A stretch of 64,000 nucleotides of DNA, taken from assembly GCA_964615905.1 (NCBI GenBank), contig CAZTUB010000013.1:124001-188000 (forward strand), read 5' to 3'. The translations under genes were made by a program, and so were the position numbers. The notes beneath the pieces were generated by a model. That model did no database searches. It was given only the letters and a program-made list of their open reading frames with translations, and had not been told where the DNA came from. Of this stretch, positions 18,480 to 26,917 are shown piece by piece (positions within the stretch are counted from its first letter, which is position 1; each line of letters opens with the position of its first letter). Source of the stretch: DATLMR01 sp964615905. Its GTDB lineage: Bacteria > Acidobacteriota > Blastocatellia > UBA7656.

Positions 18480-19661
18480 TTGAGCCGACAAGAGAAAAAG
18501 AGACTGCTGGTGCTGACAAGCTCGTTTCCGCGAAGCCCGCTGGATGAAACCTGCGGCTATATCCGCGAGTTCGCGCGCAGCTTGTCGGGCATGTATGAGG
18601 TGACGGTTCTCGCTCCGTGTGACCGCGAAGCCGAAAGCTGGCCCGTCGACTCAATTGTCGTTCGCAGGGCCGGGTGTTTCCTGCCGCGCCGGTTCAATCC
18701 ATTTCAAGCAAGCCGCGATCTGAGTGAGATAAAATCTCAACCGTTCAGGGTTAAAATGGCTATGGCGGTGGCGCTGACCGGCTTCGCGCTCGAAGCTCTG
18801 CGGCTGGCAAGAAGATCGGACTTGATATGCGCGCACTGGCTTGTTCCTTCGGGGTTGATTGGAGCGATAATCTCTTCGCTTCTTGGAAAGCCGCTGGTCG
18901 TCGTCGAACACTCGGGGGCGCTTCACCTGCTCAAGCAGATTCGTGGCGGCAGTTTGATCGCTCGATTTATCACGAGTCGCGCCCGTCGCGTAGTAGCCGT
19001 CAGTGACGACCTGAAAAGAAAGCTCGAAGCACTGTGCCCGAAATCCTCTGGCCACATTACGGTGCTGCCGATGGGTGTCGGCCCTGCGAATCTTGCGACG
19101 GATGACAAAGCCGATCCCAGGCTCAAGACAGTGCTGTTTGTCGGCCGCCTAACGCCTGTAAAAGGCGTGGACACTCTCTTGAAGGCCATGACTCGGTTAG
19201 AGTCGGCCCGGTTGATTGTGGCGGGCGACGGAGAACAGAGAAGCGAGCTTGAGTCTCTTGCTAAAAAGCTACGTGTAGACGCGTTTTTTACGGGCCGTGT
19301 TGGGGCGGCTGAAAGAAACTCGCTCTTTTCAAGCTGCGATGCGCTAGTCGTCCCTTCAATAACTTTGCCGGGCGGGCGAACCGAAGGAACGCCGGTTGTC
19401 TGTCTTGAGGCAATGGCGGCCGGAGTCCCGGTAGTTGCATCAAACACAACCGGGCTTGCCGAGCTAATCACAGACGACCGCGACGGCATGCTTTTTGAAT
19501 CAGGCAATCACCCTATGCTTGCAGAGAAGCTAAGCCTCTTGCTGAGCGATGCAGCGTTGAGGCTGCGGCTCTCTGAGAATGCCAAGACGACGGCCGCATC
19601 TTACCTTTGGGCGGAGGTCGGTCCAAAATTCGGCCGGTTGATCCAATCGGCGCTCGTATAA
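18480..19661 (+). CDS. GT4-family glycosyltransferase
   Basis: About 393 residues with two Rossmann-like halves. The C-terminal half shows the GT4 donor site: LFVGRLTPVKGVDTLL near 210-225, VAGDGEQRSEL near 240, and the EX7E region with PGGRTEGTPVVCLEAMAAGVP near 300-320. Start choice: the open frame extends back to 18288 inside the upstream gene, but TTG at 18480 follows AGGAGG (18471-18476, only 3 bp away) and places the first strand KRLLVLTSSFP correctly, so TTG is preferred. It probably adds a residue to the lipid-linked glycan on the cytoplasmic side. The next gene, a flippase, starts one base after its stop. Confidence 0.84.
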   Translation: MSRQEKKRLLVLTSSFPRSPLDETCGYIREFARSLSGMYEVTVLAPCDREAESWPVDSIVVRRAGCFLPRRFNPFQASRDLSEIKSQPFRVKMAMAVALTGFALEALRLARRSDLICAHWLVPSGLIGAIISSLLGKPLVVVEHSGALHLLKQIRGGSLIARFITSRARRVVAVSDDLKRKLEALCPKSSGHITVLPMGVGPANLATDDKADPRLKTVLFVGRLTPVKGVDTLLKAMTRLESARLIVAGDGEQRSELESLAKKLRVDAFFTGRVGAAERNSLFSSCDALVVPSITLPGGRTEGTPVVCLEAMAAGVPVVASNTTGLAELITDDRDGMLFESGNHPMLAEKLSLLLSDAALRLRLSENAKTTAASYLWAEVGPKFGRLIQSALV

Positions 19662-19662
19662 G

Positions 19663-21156
19663 ATGAAACAGGTAGCGATAGAGTCGAAGCTACAACCCGC
19701 GCCTGCTGCCGACACCACAAGGGTTGCCGGTCGCGGAATGATCTACATCACGCTTGCCAAGCTCTGGTTTATGGTGAGCGGGTACGGGATTCATTTCAGC
19801 TTGCCGCGACTGATGAGCAAGGAAGAGTTCGGGTTATACCAGGTAGTGATTGGTCTGGTTTCGATCATCAACGCGGTTGTCATAACGGGGACCTATCAGA
19901 CAGTCTCAAAATATATCTCGCAAGAAGAATCGAAAGCGGATGCCGTCAAGACAAAAGCATTGAAGCTACAGGTACTGGTCGGCGGAGGGGCGGCGCTCGG
20001 TTTTTTCCTTCTCGCGCCCGTAACGGCGAGCTACATGAATGACGCGCGGCTGGTGAACTATTTAAGGCTCGCTTCACTCATCACGCTATCGTACTCGTTT
20101 TACGCAGTATTCACAGGCTATTTCAACGGGCAGAAGAAATTTCTGACTCAGGCCGCGCTCGATATGACCTACTCGACTATAAAGCTCGGCTTTATAGTCT
20201 TGCTTGTCTGGCTGGGTTATGGAGTAAGTGGCGGCGTCGGCGGGTTCGCGCTCGCGGCGGCAAGCATACTCGCAATCTCGGCACTGCTTGCCAATCGCGG
20301 CACAACCGCAGGTGATGTGAAGGCGGGCGACCTGCTAAAGTTTCAAAGCTACCTGCTGCTCTTCACGCTAGTGTTGAATCTGCTGCAAAAGGTCGACTTG
20401 ATGCTAATCAAGGCGCTCTCTTCGCCGGTGGCAAAAGAGGCGACAGAGAACGCCGCGTCATACGGGGCCGCCATTAACCTGGCGAATATCACTTACCAGA
20501 TAATCATCTCTGCGACTTTCGTGATATTCCCTCTAGTCTCTCAGTCCACGTTTGCCGACGACCGCGAACGGACGCGCGGGTACATCTCGAATACCACTCG
20601 CTACACGCTTATGGTAATGGCGCTTGTAGCGACTCTTCTTTCAGCAAACTCGTCCGAGGTCTTGCGAGTCGTCTACCCGCAAGAGTACCAGGACGGCAGC
20701 CCCGCGCTCGGCATAGTCGCATACGGGATGCTCTTTTTCGGTTTGCTTTACATCGTAACGACTATCATCTCCGCGAGCGGAAGACCGGCCGTCTCATTGA
20801 TGATAGGCGGGCTGACGCTCGTATCAAGCGCATTGTTAAACGCTTTGCTGATACCACGCTTCGGGCTGGCGGGAGCGGCTACAGGGACGACCGTGGCCAT
20901 GTTTATAGGAGTCGCGTCGGGTGGCGTCTATTTGATCCGCAGGTTCGGCGCGTTTCTGCCTGCAGCCTCTTTCGTGCGAATAACGGCTGCGGCCCTGGTT
21001 GTCGGCCTGCTCTCTTTCGTGATTACCACACAGTCGAAGGTTATGATACTCGCGCAGCTTGCGGCGCTTTCGCTGGCCTACGTCGCGGCGCTGCTTTTAA
21101 CCCGTGAGCTTGGCCGCGAAGACCTGGCGGCACTAAAGAAGATCGTCAAAATCTGA
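19663..21156 (+). CDS. Wzx/MATE-type polysaccharide flippase
   Basis: A 497-residue protein with 12-14 hydrophobic segments and no soluble domain. The LPRLMSKEEFGLYQVVIG motif near 45-60 is typical of oligosaccharide/polysaccharide exporters of the MVF superfamily. It would move a lipid-linked oligosaccharide to the periplasmic face. It is the second flippase of the region (the first is at 7539) and differs clearly from it in sequence, so two different substrates are plausible. Its stop codon directly abuts the stop of the minus-strand sulfatase-like gene. Confidence 0.87.
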   Translation: MKQVAIESKLQPAPAADTTRVAGRGMIYITLAKLWFMVSGYGIHFSLPRLMSKEEFGLYQVVIGLVSIINAVVITGTYQTVSKYISQEESKADAVKTKALKLQVLVGGGAALGFFLLAPVTASYMNDARLVNYLRLASLITLSYSFYAVFTGYFNGQKKFLTQAALDMTYSTIKLGFIVLLVWLGYGVSGGVGGFALAAASILAISALLANRGTTAGDVKAGDLLKFQSYLLLFTLVLNLLQKVDLMLIKALSSPVAKEATENAASYGAAINLANITYQIIISATFVIFPLVSQSTFADDRERTRGYISNTTRYTLMVMALVATLLSANSSEVLRVVYPQEYQDGSPALGIVAYGMLFFGLLYIVTTIISASGRPAVSLMIGGLTLVSSALLNALLIPRFGLAGAATGTTVAMFIGVASGGVYLIRRFGAFLPAASFVRITAAALVVGLLSFVITTQSKVMILAQLAALSLAYVAALLLTRELGREDLAALKKIVKI

Positions 21157-23451
21157 TTACTCATCCACTTTATCGCCATCGACCCCGCCCGACCGGGAGT
21201 AGCGCCCTTCGTCGGCATCGGGCGGGCGGCTCGCTGTCACTACGTCGACAAATCGACCCATGAGCCGTTCCAGGTAGTCATCCTTATCCGCCAGGCGGCC
21301 GTACAGGTTTCGCAGCTCACCGGGGTCGTCGTTGAGGTTATAAAGCTCAAACGAATGGAAATCCCGGTTGTAAATCAGCTTGAATCCGTCCTGCGTTATG
21401 ACCATGTACTTTTTGGTTTCGGGGTGGACTTGCTGATCCAGGCGCACGAAAGGCGACATGTCCTGGCTAGTCTGCTCTCCATAGACAGGTGGGCGCGCAA
21501 GCTGCTCGCCCCTGATCAAAGGCAACAGGCTCACTCCGATGTACTCTCTTGGAGGTTCGATCCCGGCTGTATCGAGTATGGTAGACCCTAGGTCAATCGA
21601 GCTGACATAATCGCTCACGCGACGCGGTTGCTGTCCGGGAACATAGACGATCACCGGCACACGCATCTGCTCGTTATGCACCTGAGTCGAATGCCTGTAA
21701 ACGCCGCGCTCGCCGAGCGATTCTCCGTGATCGGACATGATGACGACCACCGTGTCTTCAAGTCTGCCCGATTGTTCCATCCAGTCGAAGAACCTTCCCA
21801 TGTGATGATCCGTGTACGAAAGCTCGCCGTCGTATAGATCGGTAATTGATGACCCGTAGTCGAACTCGTCGTGTTTGATATAAGGGCGATGCGGGTCGGG
21901 CACATAGATGTAAGCGCAAAACGGCTTGTCGGTGGGCGCGCCGGAAAGGGTCTGGATTACGACATCAATGTTCTCCTTCAACTTCTTGCCCTGAGATTTA
22001 TGTACGACCGGCATCCAGGCCTTGTATCGCTCCCAGGAGCGGCGACCGGGGAAGAGCATTGTGTTATAGCCGTTTCTTGTGAGCGCCTGGGTCCAGCTTT
22101 CGATGCGAGCGTCCCAGTATGAGGACTGCATGAATTTCGGCACCGATTCTGAAGTCCTCGGTGACGCGCTGAAGCCGTTTAAGAAAACGGTCGAGCGAGC
22201 AGCCAGCTTGTCGATGTTCGGCGTGGTCGCGCGATGATAGCCATACGCGCTCAGATGGTCGGCTCGCACAGTGTCTACGAAAAAGTAGACGACGTTGAAT
22301 CGTTTGGCGGGCGGAGCGGGCGCGCGGCGCAGAGAGTTGTGCTCGCCTCGCCAGTCCTCGACCGCTTGCGCACTGAGATCGCCGCCAATCGAGTTGTTGT
22401 CTATACCGTCGCCGACAGCTTCGATCTGGCCGGGGTTGACCTCCGCGCGAGAGTCGTCCGAATCGCCGCCGTCAAGAAGCGCAGAGTAGCCGTCGCGGTC
22501 AAAGTCGAGCGCCCACCACGCGAGCAGATAACTCTGCTTTGCTTGAGTCGTGCGGTAAAAGATCAGCGATTTAAGGTTATGGTTCTTCCCAAAGTGGATA
22601 AAAGTAAATAGGGCCGAGGCTACGAATATCACGCCGAGTATGACGCTTGCGCGTCGCGCTCGCCGCGAGCGGCTCAGGTCGCCCAAACGCCCGGACGAAA
22701 GGTATATCGAGCCCGCGAAGGCCATCGCGAGCGCGACGTTGAGGAGGAACAGCGAGCGGTGCATTGTGTATTCGTAAAGCTGGACTTCGACACGCGAATC
22801 GACGTAATAGGCCAGGGCCATCACACAGGCCAGCGCCACTAGCCACATGATCCTGAGCGGCCTGCTCATCGCGCGCGATTTGCGAGTCATCATCCATACA
22901 AGCGCGCAGGAGATGAACAATGCCATAAGCAATAGGTACGAGGTCGAGCGCTCGTGATTTAGAAGCGTCTCCCTGAGCGCGGAGAATTTCTCTGCCTCTC
23001 TTATCAGCCCTATGATGAAGCGGTTTATGCGCGGCACTTGATTCAACAGAAGCGCGGCAAGCCCGGCTACAAAGATACCGGCGGCAAGCCCGTGTAGTGG
23101 TCTCAGAAGACCGGTCCTTGAAAGGACTCGCTCAACCGCCCGCTTGATAAAAGAGGCGGCGTGCGCGACTACGCCGACCAGCAGGCCGATGGCCAGCCCG
23201 ACCATCAGGTTGATGCTCAAGTATGCAGAAAAGATTGCGCGCTCGCCGATTGAGAAAAAGTGCGGCGTCAAATGGAGGCCGGTATCGAGCCATTCGATAA
23301 AAGCGAGCAGGAAAAATGCCGCCGCTCCAGCGGCAGCATAACCCTTCAGCGAACCGATTGTTGACCGGCTAGCTCGGTCTACTTCTCCTTTATCTTGATC
23401 GGGAACGGAACTGCCAACCGGGGCCGCCTCAGTCTTTAGGCTGGACATCAA
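21157..23451 (-). CDS. Membrane-anchored sulfatase/phosphotransferase-like AP-superfamily protein
   Basis: A 764-residue protein. Residues 35-290 hold about six to seven membrane segments. At 315-358 comes a metal-binding-like motif, DFDRDGYSALLDGGDSDDS followed by VGDGIDNNS, resembling MopE-type calcium/metal repeats but with Ser in place of the Cys residues. The catalytic domain follows: FVDTVRADHLSAYGY with Asp393, SPRTSES with a likely Thr433 nucleophile instead of a formylglycine Cys, and MSDHGESLGERG. Absence of C-x-P-x-R argues against a true sulfatase and favours phosphoglycerol or phosphoethanolamine transfer, as in LtaS and EptA; this is inference. It is the only minus-strand gene in this part of the glycan island. 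Confidence 0.8.
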   Translation of the reverse strand: MMSSLKTEAAPVGSSVPDQDKGEVDRASRSTIGSLKGYAAAGAAAFFLLAFIEWLDTGLHLTPHFFSIGERAIFSAYLSINLMVGLAIGLLVGVVAHAASFIKRAVERVLSRTGLLRPLHGLAAGIFVAGLAALLLNQVPRINRFIIGLIREAEKFSALRETLLNHERSTSYLLLMALFISCALVWMMTRKSRAMSRPLRIMWLVALACVMALAYYVDSRVEVQLYEYTMHRSLFLLNVALAMAFAGSIYLSSGRLGDLSRSRRARRASVILGVIFVASALFTFIHFGKNHNLKSLIFYRTTQAKQSYLLAWWALDFDRDGYSALLDGGDSDDSRAEVNPGQIEAVGDGIDNNSIGGDLSAQAVEDWRGEHNSLRRAPAPPAKRFNVVYFFVDTVRADHLSAYGYHRATTPNIDKLAARSTVFLNGFSASPRTSESVPKFMQSSYWDARIESWTQALTRNGYNTMLFPGRRSWERYKAWMPVVHKSQGKKLKENIDVVIQTLSGAPTDKPFCAYIYVPDPHRPYIKHDEFDYGSSITDLYDGELSYTDHHMGRFFDWMEQSGRLEDTVVVIMSDHGESLGERGVYRHSTQVHNEQMRVPVIVYVPGQQPRRVSDYVSSIDLGSTILDTAGIEPPREYIGVSLLPLIRGEQLARPPVYGEQTSQDMSPFVRLDQQVHPETKKYMVITQDGFKLIYNRDFHSFELYNLNDDPGELRNLYGRLADKDDYLERLMGRFVDVVTASRPPDADEGRYSRSGGVDGDKVDE

Positions 23452-23482
23452 TCTACCTCTTGCCAGAAAGATTAACGGTTAT

Positions 23483-23577
23483 ACTAAACGTGAACCGTAA
23501 ACCGTGACAAGTGACATCAAAGAGCGGGCGGGCCCCGGTTCATCTCTCTTTCTTGTCGCCTGGCACGGTTTACGGTT
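23483..23577. repeat. Heptamer-phased inverted repeat (copy D)
   Basis: The left arm (23483-23517) reads ACTAAAC, GTGAACC, GTAAACC, GTGACAA, GTGACAT. A 14-bp core at 23493-23506 is the exact reverse complement of 23564-23577. A 24-bp part (23489-23512) is identical to 45192-45215 of copy E, some 22 kb away. It lies between the divergent 21157 and 23619 genes. Confidence 0.82.
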
Positions 23578-23598
23578 TGCGATCTCACGATGTATATT
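23569..23598 (+). promoter_or_regulatory. Possible promoter overlapping hairpin D
   Basis: TTTACG at 23569-23574 and TATATT at 23593-23598, 18 bp apart, precede the ATG at 23619. The -35-like hexamer is part of the repeat's right arm, so the repeat may have brought or altered this promoter. The -10 is good and the -35 only fair. Confidence 0.4.
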
Positions 23599-23618
23599 CA
23601 TGGACTGAATCGAATTTT

Positions 23619-25286
23619 ATGAGCAATAAACTCCTGGTTATCGGGCTTGATGGCGCTTCCTTCAACGTACTGGACTCGCTGATCGAGAAGGGCTTTCTGC
23701 CAAACATATCCGCCCTGATCGCTAGAGGCGTTAGGGCGAATCTTGAAACCACCTTCCCGCCGATCACGGCCGTCGCGTGGTCTTCGTTTATGACGGGGAA
23801 GAATCCCGGCAAGCACGGGATATTCGAGTTCGTCAGGCGCGACCACAACTCCAACCGCGAGATGGCCGTCAACGCTTCGTTTCGTGAAGGCCGCGCCATC
23901 TGGGACCTGCTCGGCGATGCGGGCAAGCGCGTCATCGTTCACAATTTCCCCTGCACATACCCGCCGCACAGTGTCAACGGGCTTATGATCTCCGATTTTA
24001 TGACGCCTCGTAATCGCAGGGACTACGCCTACCCGCAAGGGCTTCTCGAAGAGATAGAGTCACGCTTCGGACCCTACAGGCTGCACCTGTCCGAGACCTA
24101 TTCGGACGGCAACGTCCAGGGCGTGCTCGACGAGCTGTTCGAGGAGCTTGAGTACAAGGCCAGGGTCACCGAGTACCTGATGACCGAATACGAGTGGGAT
24201 GCGTTCTTTCAATATTTCTGGGGAACGGATCGCATACAGCACGAGTTGTGGCACGTCTTTGACGAGTCGCATCCGAGGCACGACCCGGAAGAGGCGCGGC
24301 TTTACCGCGATAGAGTCTTTGGATACTTTCGCCGTGTGGACGAGATTATCGGGCGATTGGTCGAGCTTGCGGGCAGAGACGCGATTGTGTTGATCGCTTC
24401 CGACCACGGCTTCGGGCCTGCGCACAAATATTGCTCGTTCAATGTGTGGCTCCTGCAAGAGGGCCTTTTGAAATTGAAGGGCGACGCTCTCACTCGAACA
24501 AAGAAGCTTATGTTCTCTATGGGCCTGACGCCGGAGCTTGCATTCAAGATCGTAAAGAAGCTGCCTCTCGGCCAACTGCGCCCGGCGCGCGGCGTGAGCA
24601 ACAATGCCGGAGCCTCGCGGCTTTTGAGCACGCTCTTTCTCTCTTTCGACGACGTGGACTGGCAGCGGAGCGTGGCATTCTCAAAAGGGAACTACGGGCA
24701 GATATACGTGAACCTGAAAGGGCGCGAGCCGAACGGGACCGTCGATGAGCGCGATTATGATAAGGTGTGCGAGCGCGTCATTGAAAGACTCCGCGCATTG
24801 CGAGACCCGGCGACCGGTGAGCCCTGGGTCGGAGAAGTCTTTCGCCGCGAAGAGATTTACGCGGGACCGCGAGTCTCTGACGCTCCCGACATAGCTTTTC
24901 TGCCGCGCGACATGCGGTACTTGCCGCTCGGTAACGCGGATTTCACCTCGAACAAGTTCATGGTAGATGCGTTCGGCATTTCCGGGTGTCACAGGATGCA
25001 CGGCGTCATGATCGCTTCTGGCGAACCCCTCAAGAGAGGACTCGACGCGCGGCTTGCGAAGATTTACGATGTCGCGCCCACATTGCTTTACTTGCTCGGT
25101 CAGGGTGTTCCGAATGACATGGACGGGCAGGTGCTTTCCGAGATTGTGACATCGGATTTCGCGCAAGCGAATCGGGTCCGCTATACCGAAGGGGCTTCAG
25201 GCCGCGTCGCGGAGAATGTCGAATATTCGCCCGAAGAAGATGCTGACGTAAAAGAGAGGCTCAAGAGCCTGGGCTATATGGGATAA
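23619..25286 (+). CDS. AP-superfamily type I phosphodiesterase (Thr nucleophile)
   Basis: A 555-residue protein, close paralogue of the 9216 product. Motifs: GLDG with Asp11; PPITAVAW with Thr50, then TGKNPGKHG; CTYPPHSVNG; YFWGTDRIQHELWH; ASDHGFGP; GCHRMHG; and DMDGQVL. The tail is acidic and ends RLKSLGYMG. The start ATG at 23619 gives the same N-terminus as the paralogue. The longer frame from 23511 only translates repeat DNA. The next gene, GT-C-like, begins 14 bp after the stop, repeating the AP-then-GT-C pairing seen at 3358/5020 and 14460/15895. Confidence 0.88.
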   Translation: MSNKLLVIGLDGASFNVLDSLIEKGFLPNISALIARGVRANLETTFPPITAVAWSSFMTGKNPGKHGIFEFVRRDHNSNREMAVNASFREGRAIWDLLGDAGKRVIVHNFPCTYPPHSVNGLMISDFMTPRNRRDYAYPQGLLEEIESRFGPYRLHLSETYSDGNVQGVLDELFEELEYKARVTEYLMTEYEWDAFFQYFWGTDRIQHELWHVFDESHPRHDPEEARLYRDRVFGYFRRVDEIIGRLVELAGRDAIVLIASDHGFGPAHKYCSFNVWLLQEGLLKLKGDALTRTKKLMFSMGLTPELAFKIVKKLPLGQLRPARGVSNNAGASRLLSTLFLSFDDVDWQRSVAFSKGNYGQIYVNLKGREPNGTVDERDYDKVCERVIERLRALRDPATGEPWVGEVFRREEIYAGPRVSDAPDIAFLPRDMRYLPLGNADFTSNKFMVDAFGISGCHRMHGVMIASGEPLKRGLDARLAKIYDVAPTLLYLLGQGVPNDMDGQVLSEIVTSDFAQANRVRYTEGASGRVAENVEYSPEEDADVKERLKSLGYMG

Positions 25287-25300
25287 GAACCGGGCTAAAA

Positions 25301-26917
25301 TTGCGCCAGGGATTTTCGCCTGAGCCGTGCTTCAATGGAGATCAGTTGCGCCCTCAATCAACAACCGATCAAGCGATAGGACTGTCTTCAACCCCTGAAC
25401 CGGCAAATACTAGGTTTGCCACCAGGATTGGATGGCTCAACCATCGACGACTCTTTTTGATTACTCTCGCCCTTGCCGCGCTCATCTACTGGCAGTTTCA
25501 GTATTTCAGCGCGGCCGAGCGCGGCGACAGGGCGAACTGGGACTATATCGCGCAGGTCATCACGCGGGGAGGAGTGCCTTACCGCGACGTTGTAAACATA
25601 AAGACCCCGCTGTCGGCCTACATCGGCGCGGCAGCGATAGTCGTAACTCGCCCGTTCGGCCTTCGAGATGTTTACGCCATCCGCGCCGTCTATTTTCTCC
25701 TGGCCGTACTCGTGGTCGGTCTGACTTTCCTGGTCGCGTTCGCTTATTTCGAGAGCCGCGCGCTGGCTTTTCTAGCGGCAGTAGTGATGCTCTCGTTCAA
25801 CCCGTTTGCGAACTTGAATGCAGGGGTGCAGCCAAAGACCCCCATGCTGCTTTTCGGGTTGCTGTCGCTGCTGGCTATCCGTAAGGACAGGCCCACCGCC
25901 GCAGGGTTTCTCGGTATGCTCTCCGCGCTAAGCTGGCAGCCGGGGCTGCTTTTCGCAGGCGTTGCCGGGCTGGCCTTTTCGCGGTATTTGACGAGCTGGC
26001 GTGATCTGAAAGCCTTCGAGGTTATTCAGGGGGCGATGCTGCCGCTGTCGATCCTTATCCTCTACTTCTGGATGGCTGGCGCGCTGACAGCTTTTTACCA
26101 GTGGACTGTGCATTTCAACCTGACCGTCTACGGTCCTCACGAAGCGCGAACACCATCGGAGTTCGTCGCGCTGCTGGCTCGCCTGTTAAACGGCCCTTAC
26201 CGAACAGAGCGCCTCTTTTTTTATCTCGCGCCGGTGGGGATGGCGCTTGCAATCTGGGGCGAGGCCCGGCGCGGGAAAAAAGAGTTTCTCGCCCGCTCGC
26301 AGTTTCACGCGGTGATAATTGCGCCCGTGGTCTACTTCCTTTTTTGCGCGCTCGATATGCAGGGTACGGCCGATCTCATTCCGCTTCTTCCCTTCGTAGG
26401 GATTTATAGCGCGGTCGCGTTAATGCTTGCGGTCGAAAAGAGCCTCCTGCTTATCGATAAAAAATGGAGACGGTTAAATCTTGAGATGGTGCGCGCCGCC
26501 GCATTGGCGGTAGTAATAGCGGCGGTCTTTCTTGTCACCGTTTCAGACGCGTTCAAGTTCAAGCGCAAATTCCCGACGGTCAAGGACCAGGATGCGGTTG
26601 TTGCTGAGATAACTTCGCGTCTTGAGCCGGGCGACCGCGTCTTTGTACACGGTCAAACCGAGTTGCTGGTGCTCGCAGGTTTGACCAACCTGGGCAGGCA
26701 TTACTTTCTTGATCGCGGCAAGGATGTCTACCTTGATGAAGTCGAGCCGCAGGGTTTTGCCGGATGGTTCGAGCAGTTGAAGGCCGAGCGGCCAAAGATA
26801 GTGGCCCTCTCGCGGCTCAAGCTGGTTCATAAGAAGAGAGAGATTCGCGATTGGGTGAACGAGAACTATGACAGGGTCGAAAAACGGACGTTGTCATATT
26901 ACGTGAGAAGAGATTGA
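25301..26917 (+). CDS. GT-C/ArnT-like polytopic membrane protein
   Basis: A 538-residue protein with about ten membrane segments from residue 45 onward. The loop GDRANWDYIAQVITRGGVPYRDVVNIKTPLS is arranged as in the two other GT-C proteins here, with the PYRD element in common. The C-terminal soluble part has LEPGDRVFVHGQTEL. The start is TTG at 25301; a later TTG could also serve, since the first 40 residues look unstructured. Its stop overlaps the start of the GT9 gene (TGATG), implying translational coupling. Likely a polyprenyl-phosphate-sugar-dependent glycosyltransferase. Confidence 0.8.
   Translation: MRQGFSPEPCFNGDQLRPQSTTDQAIGLSSTPEPANTRFATRIGWLNHRRLFLITLALAALIYWQFQYFSAAERGDRANWDYIAQVITRGGVPYRDVVNIKTPLSAYIGAAAIVVTRPFGLRDVYAIRAVYFLLAVLVVGLTFLVAFAYFESRALAFLAAVVMLSFNPFANLNAGVQPKTPMLLFGLLSLLAIRKDRPTAAGFLGMLSALSWQPGLLFAGVAGLAFSRYLTSWRDLKAFEVIQGAMLPLSILILYFWMAGALTAFYQWTVHFNLTVYGPHEARTPSEFVALLARLLNGPYRTERLFFYLAPVGMALAIWGEARRGKKEFLARSQFHAVIIAPVVYFLFCALDMQGTADLIPLLPFVGIYSAVALMLAVEKSLLLIDKKWRRLNLEMVRAAALAVVIAAVFLVTVSDAFKFKRKFPTVKDQDAVVAEITSRLEPGDRVFVHGQTELLVLAGLTNLGRHYFLDRGKDVYLDEVEPQGFAGWFEQLKAERPKIVALSRLKLVHKKREIRDWVNENYDRVEKRTLSYYVRRD

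Noticed and set aside
21157..23451. True sulfatase with formylglycine
   Set aside because: The C/S-x-P-x-R signature is absent and Thr is at the likely nucleophile position.
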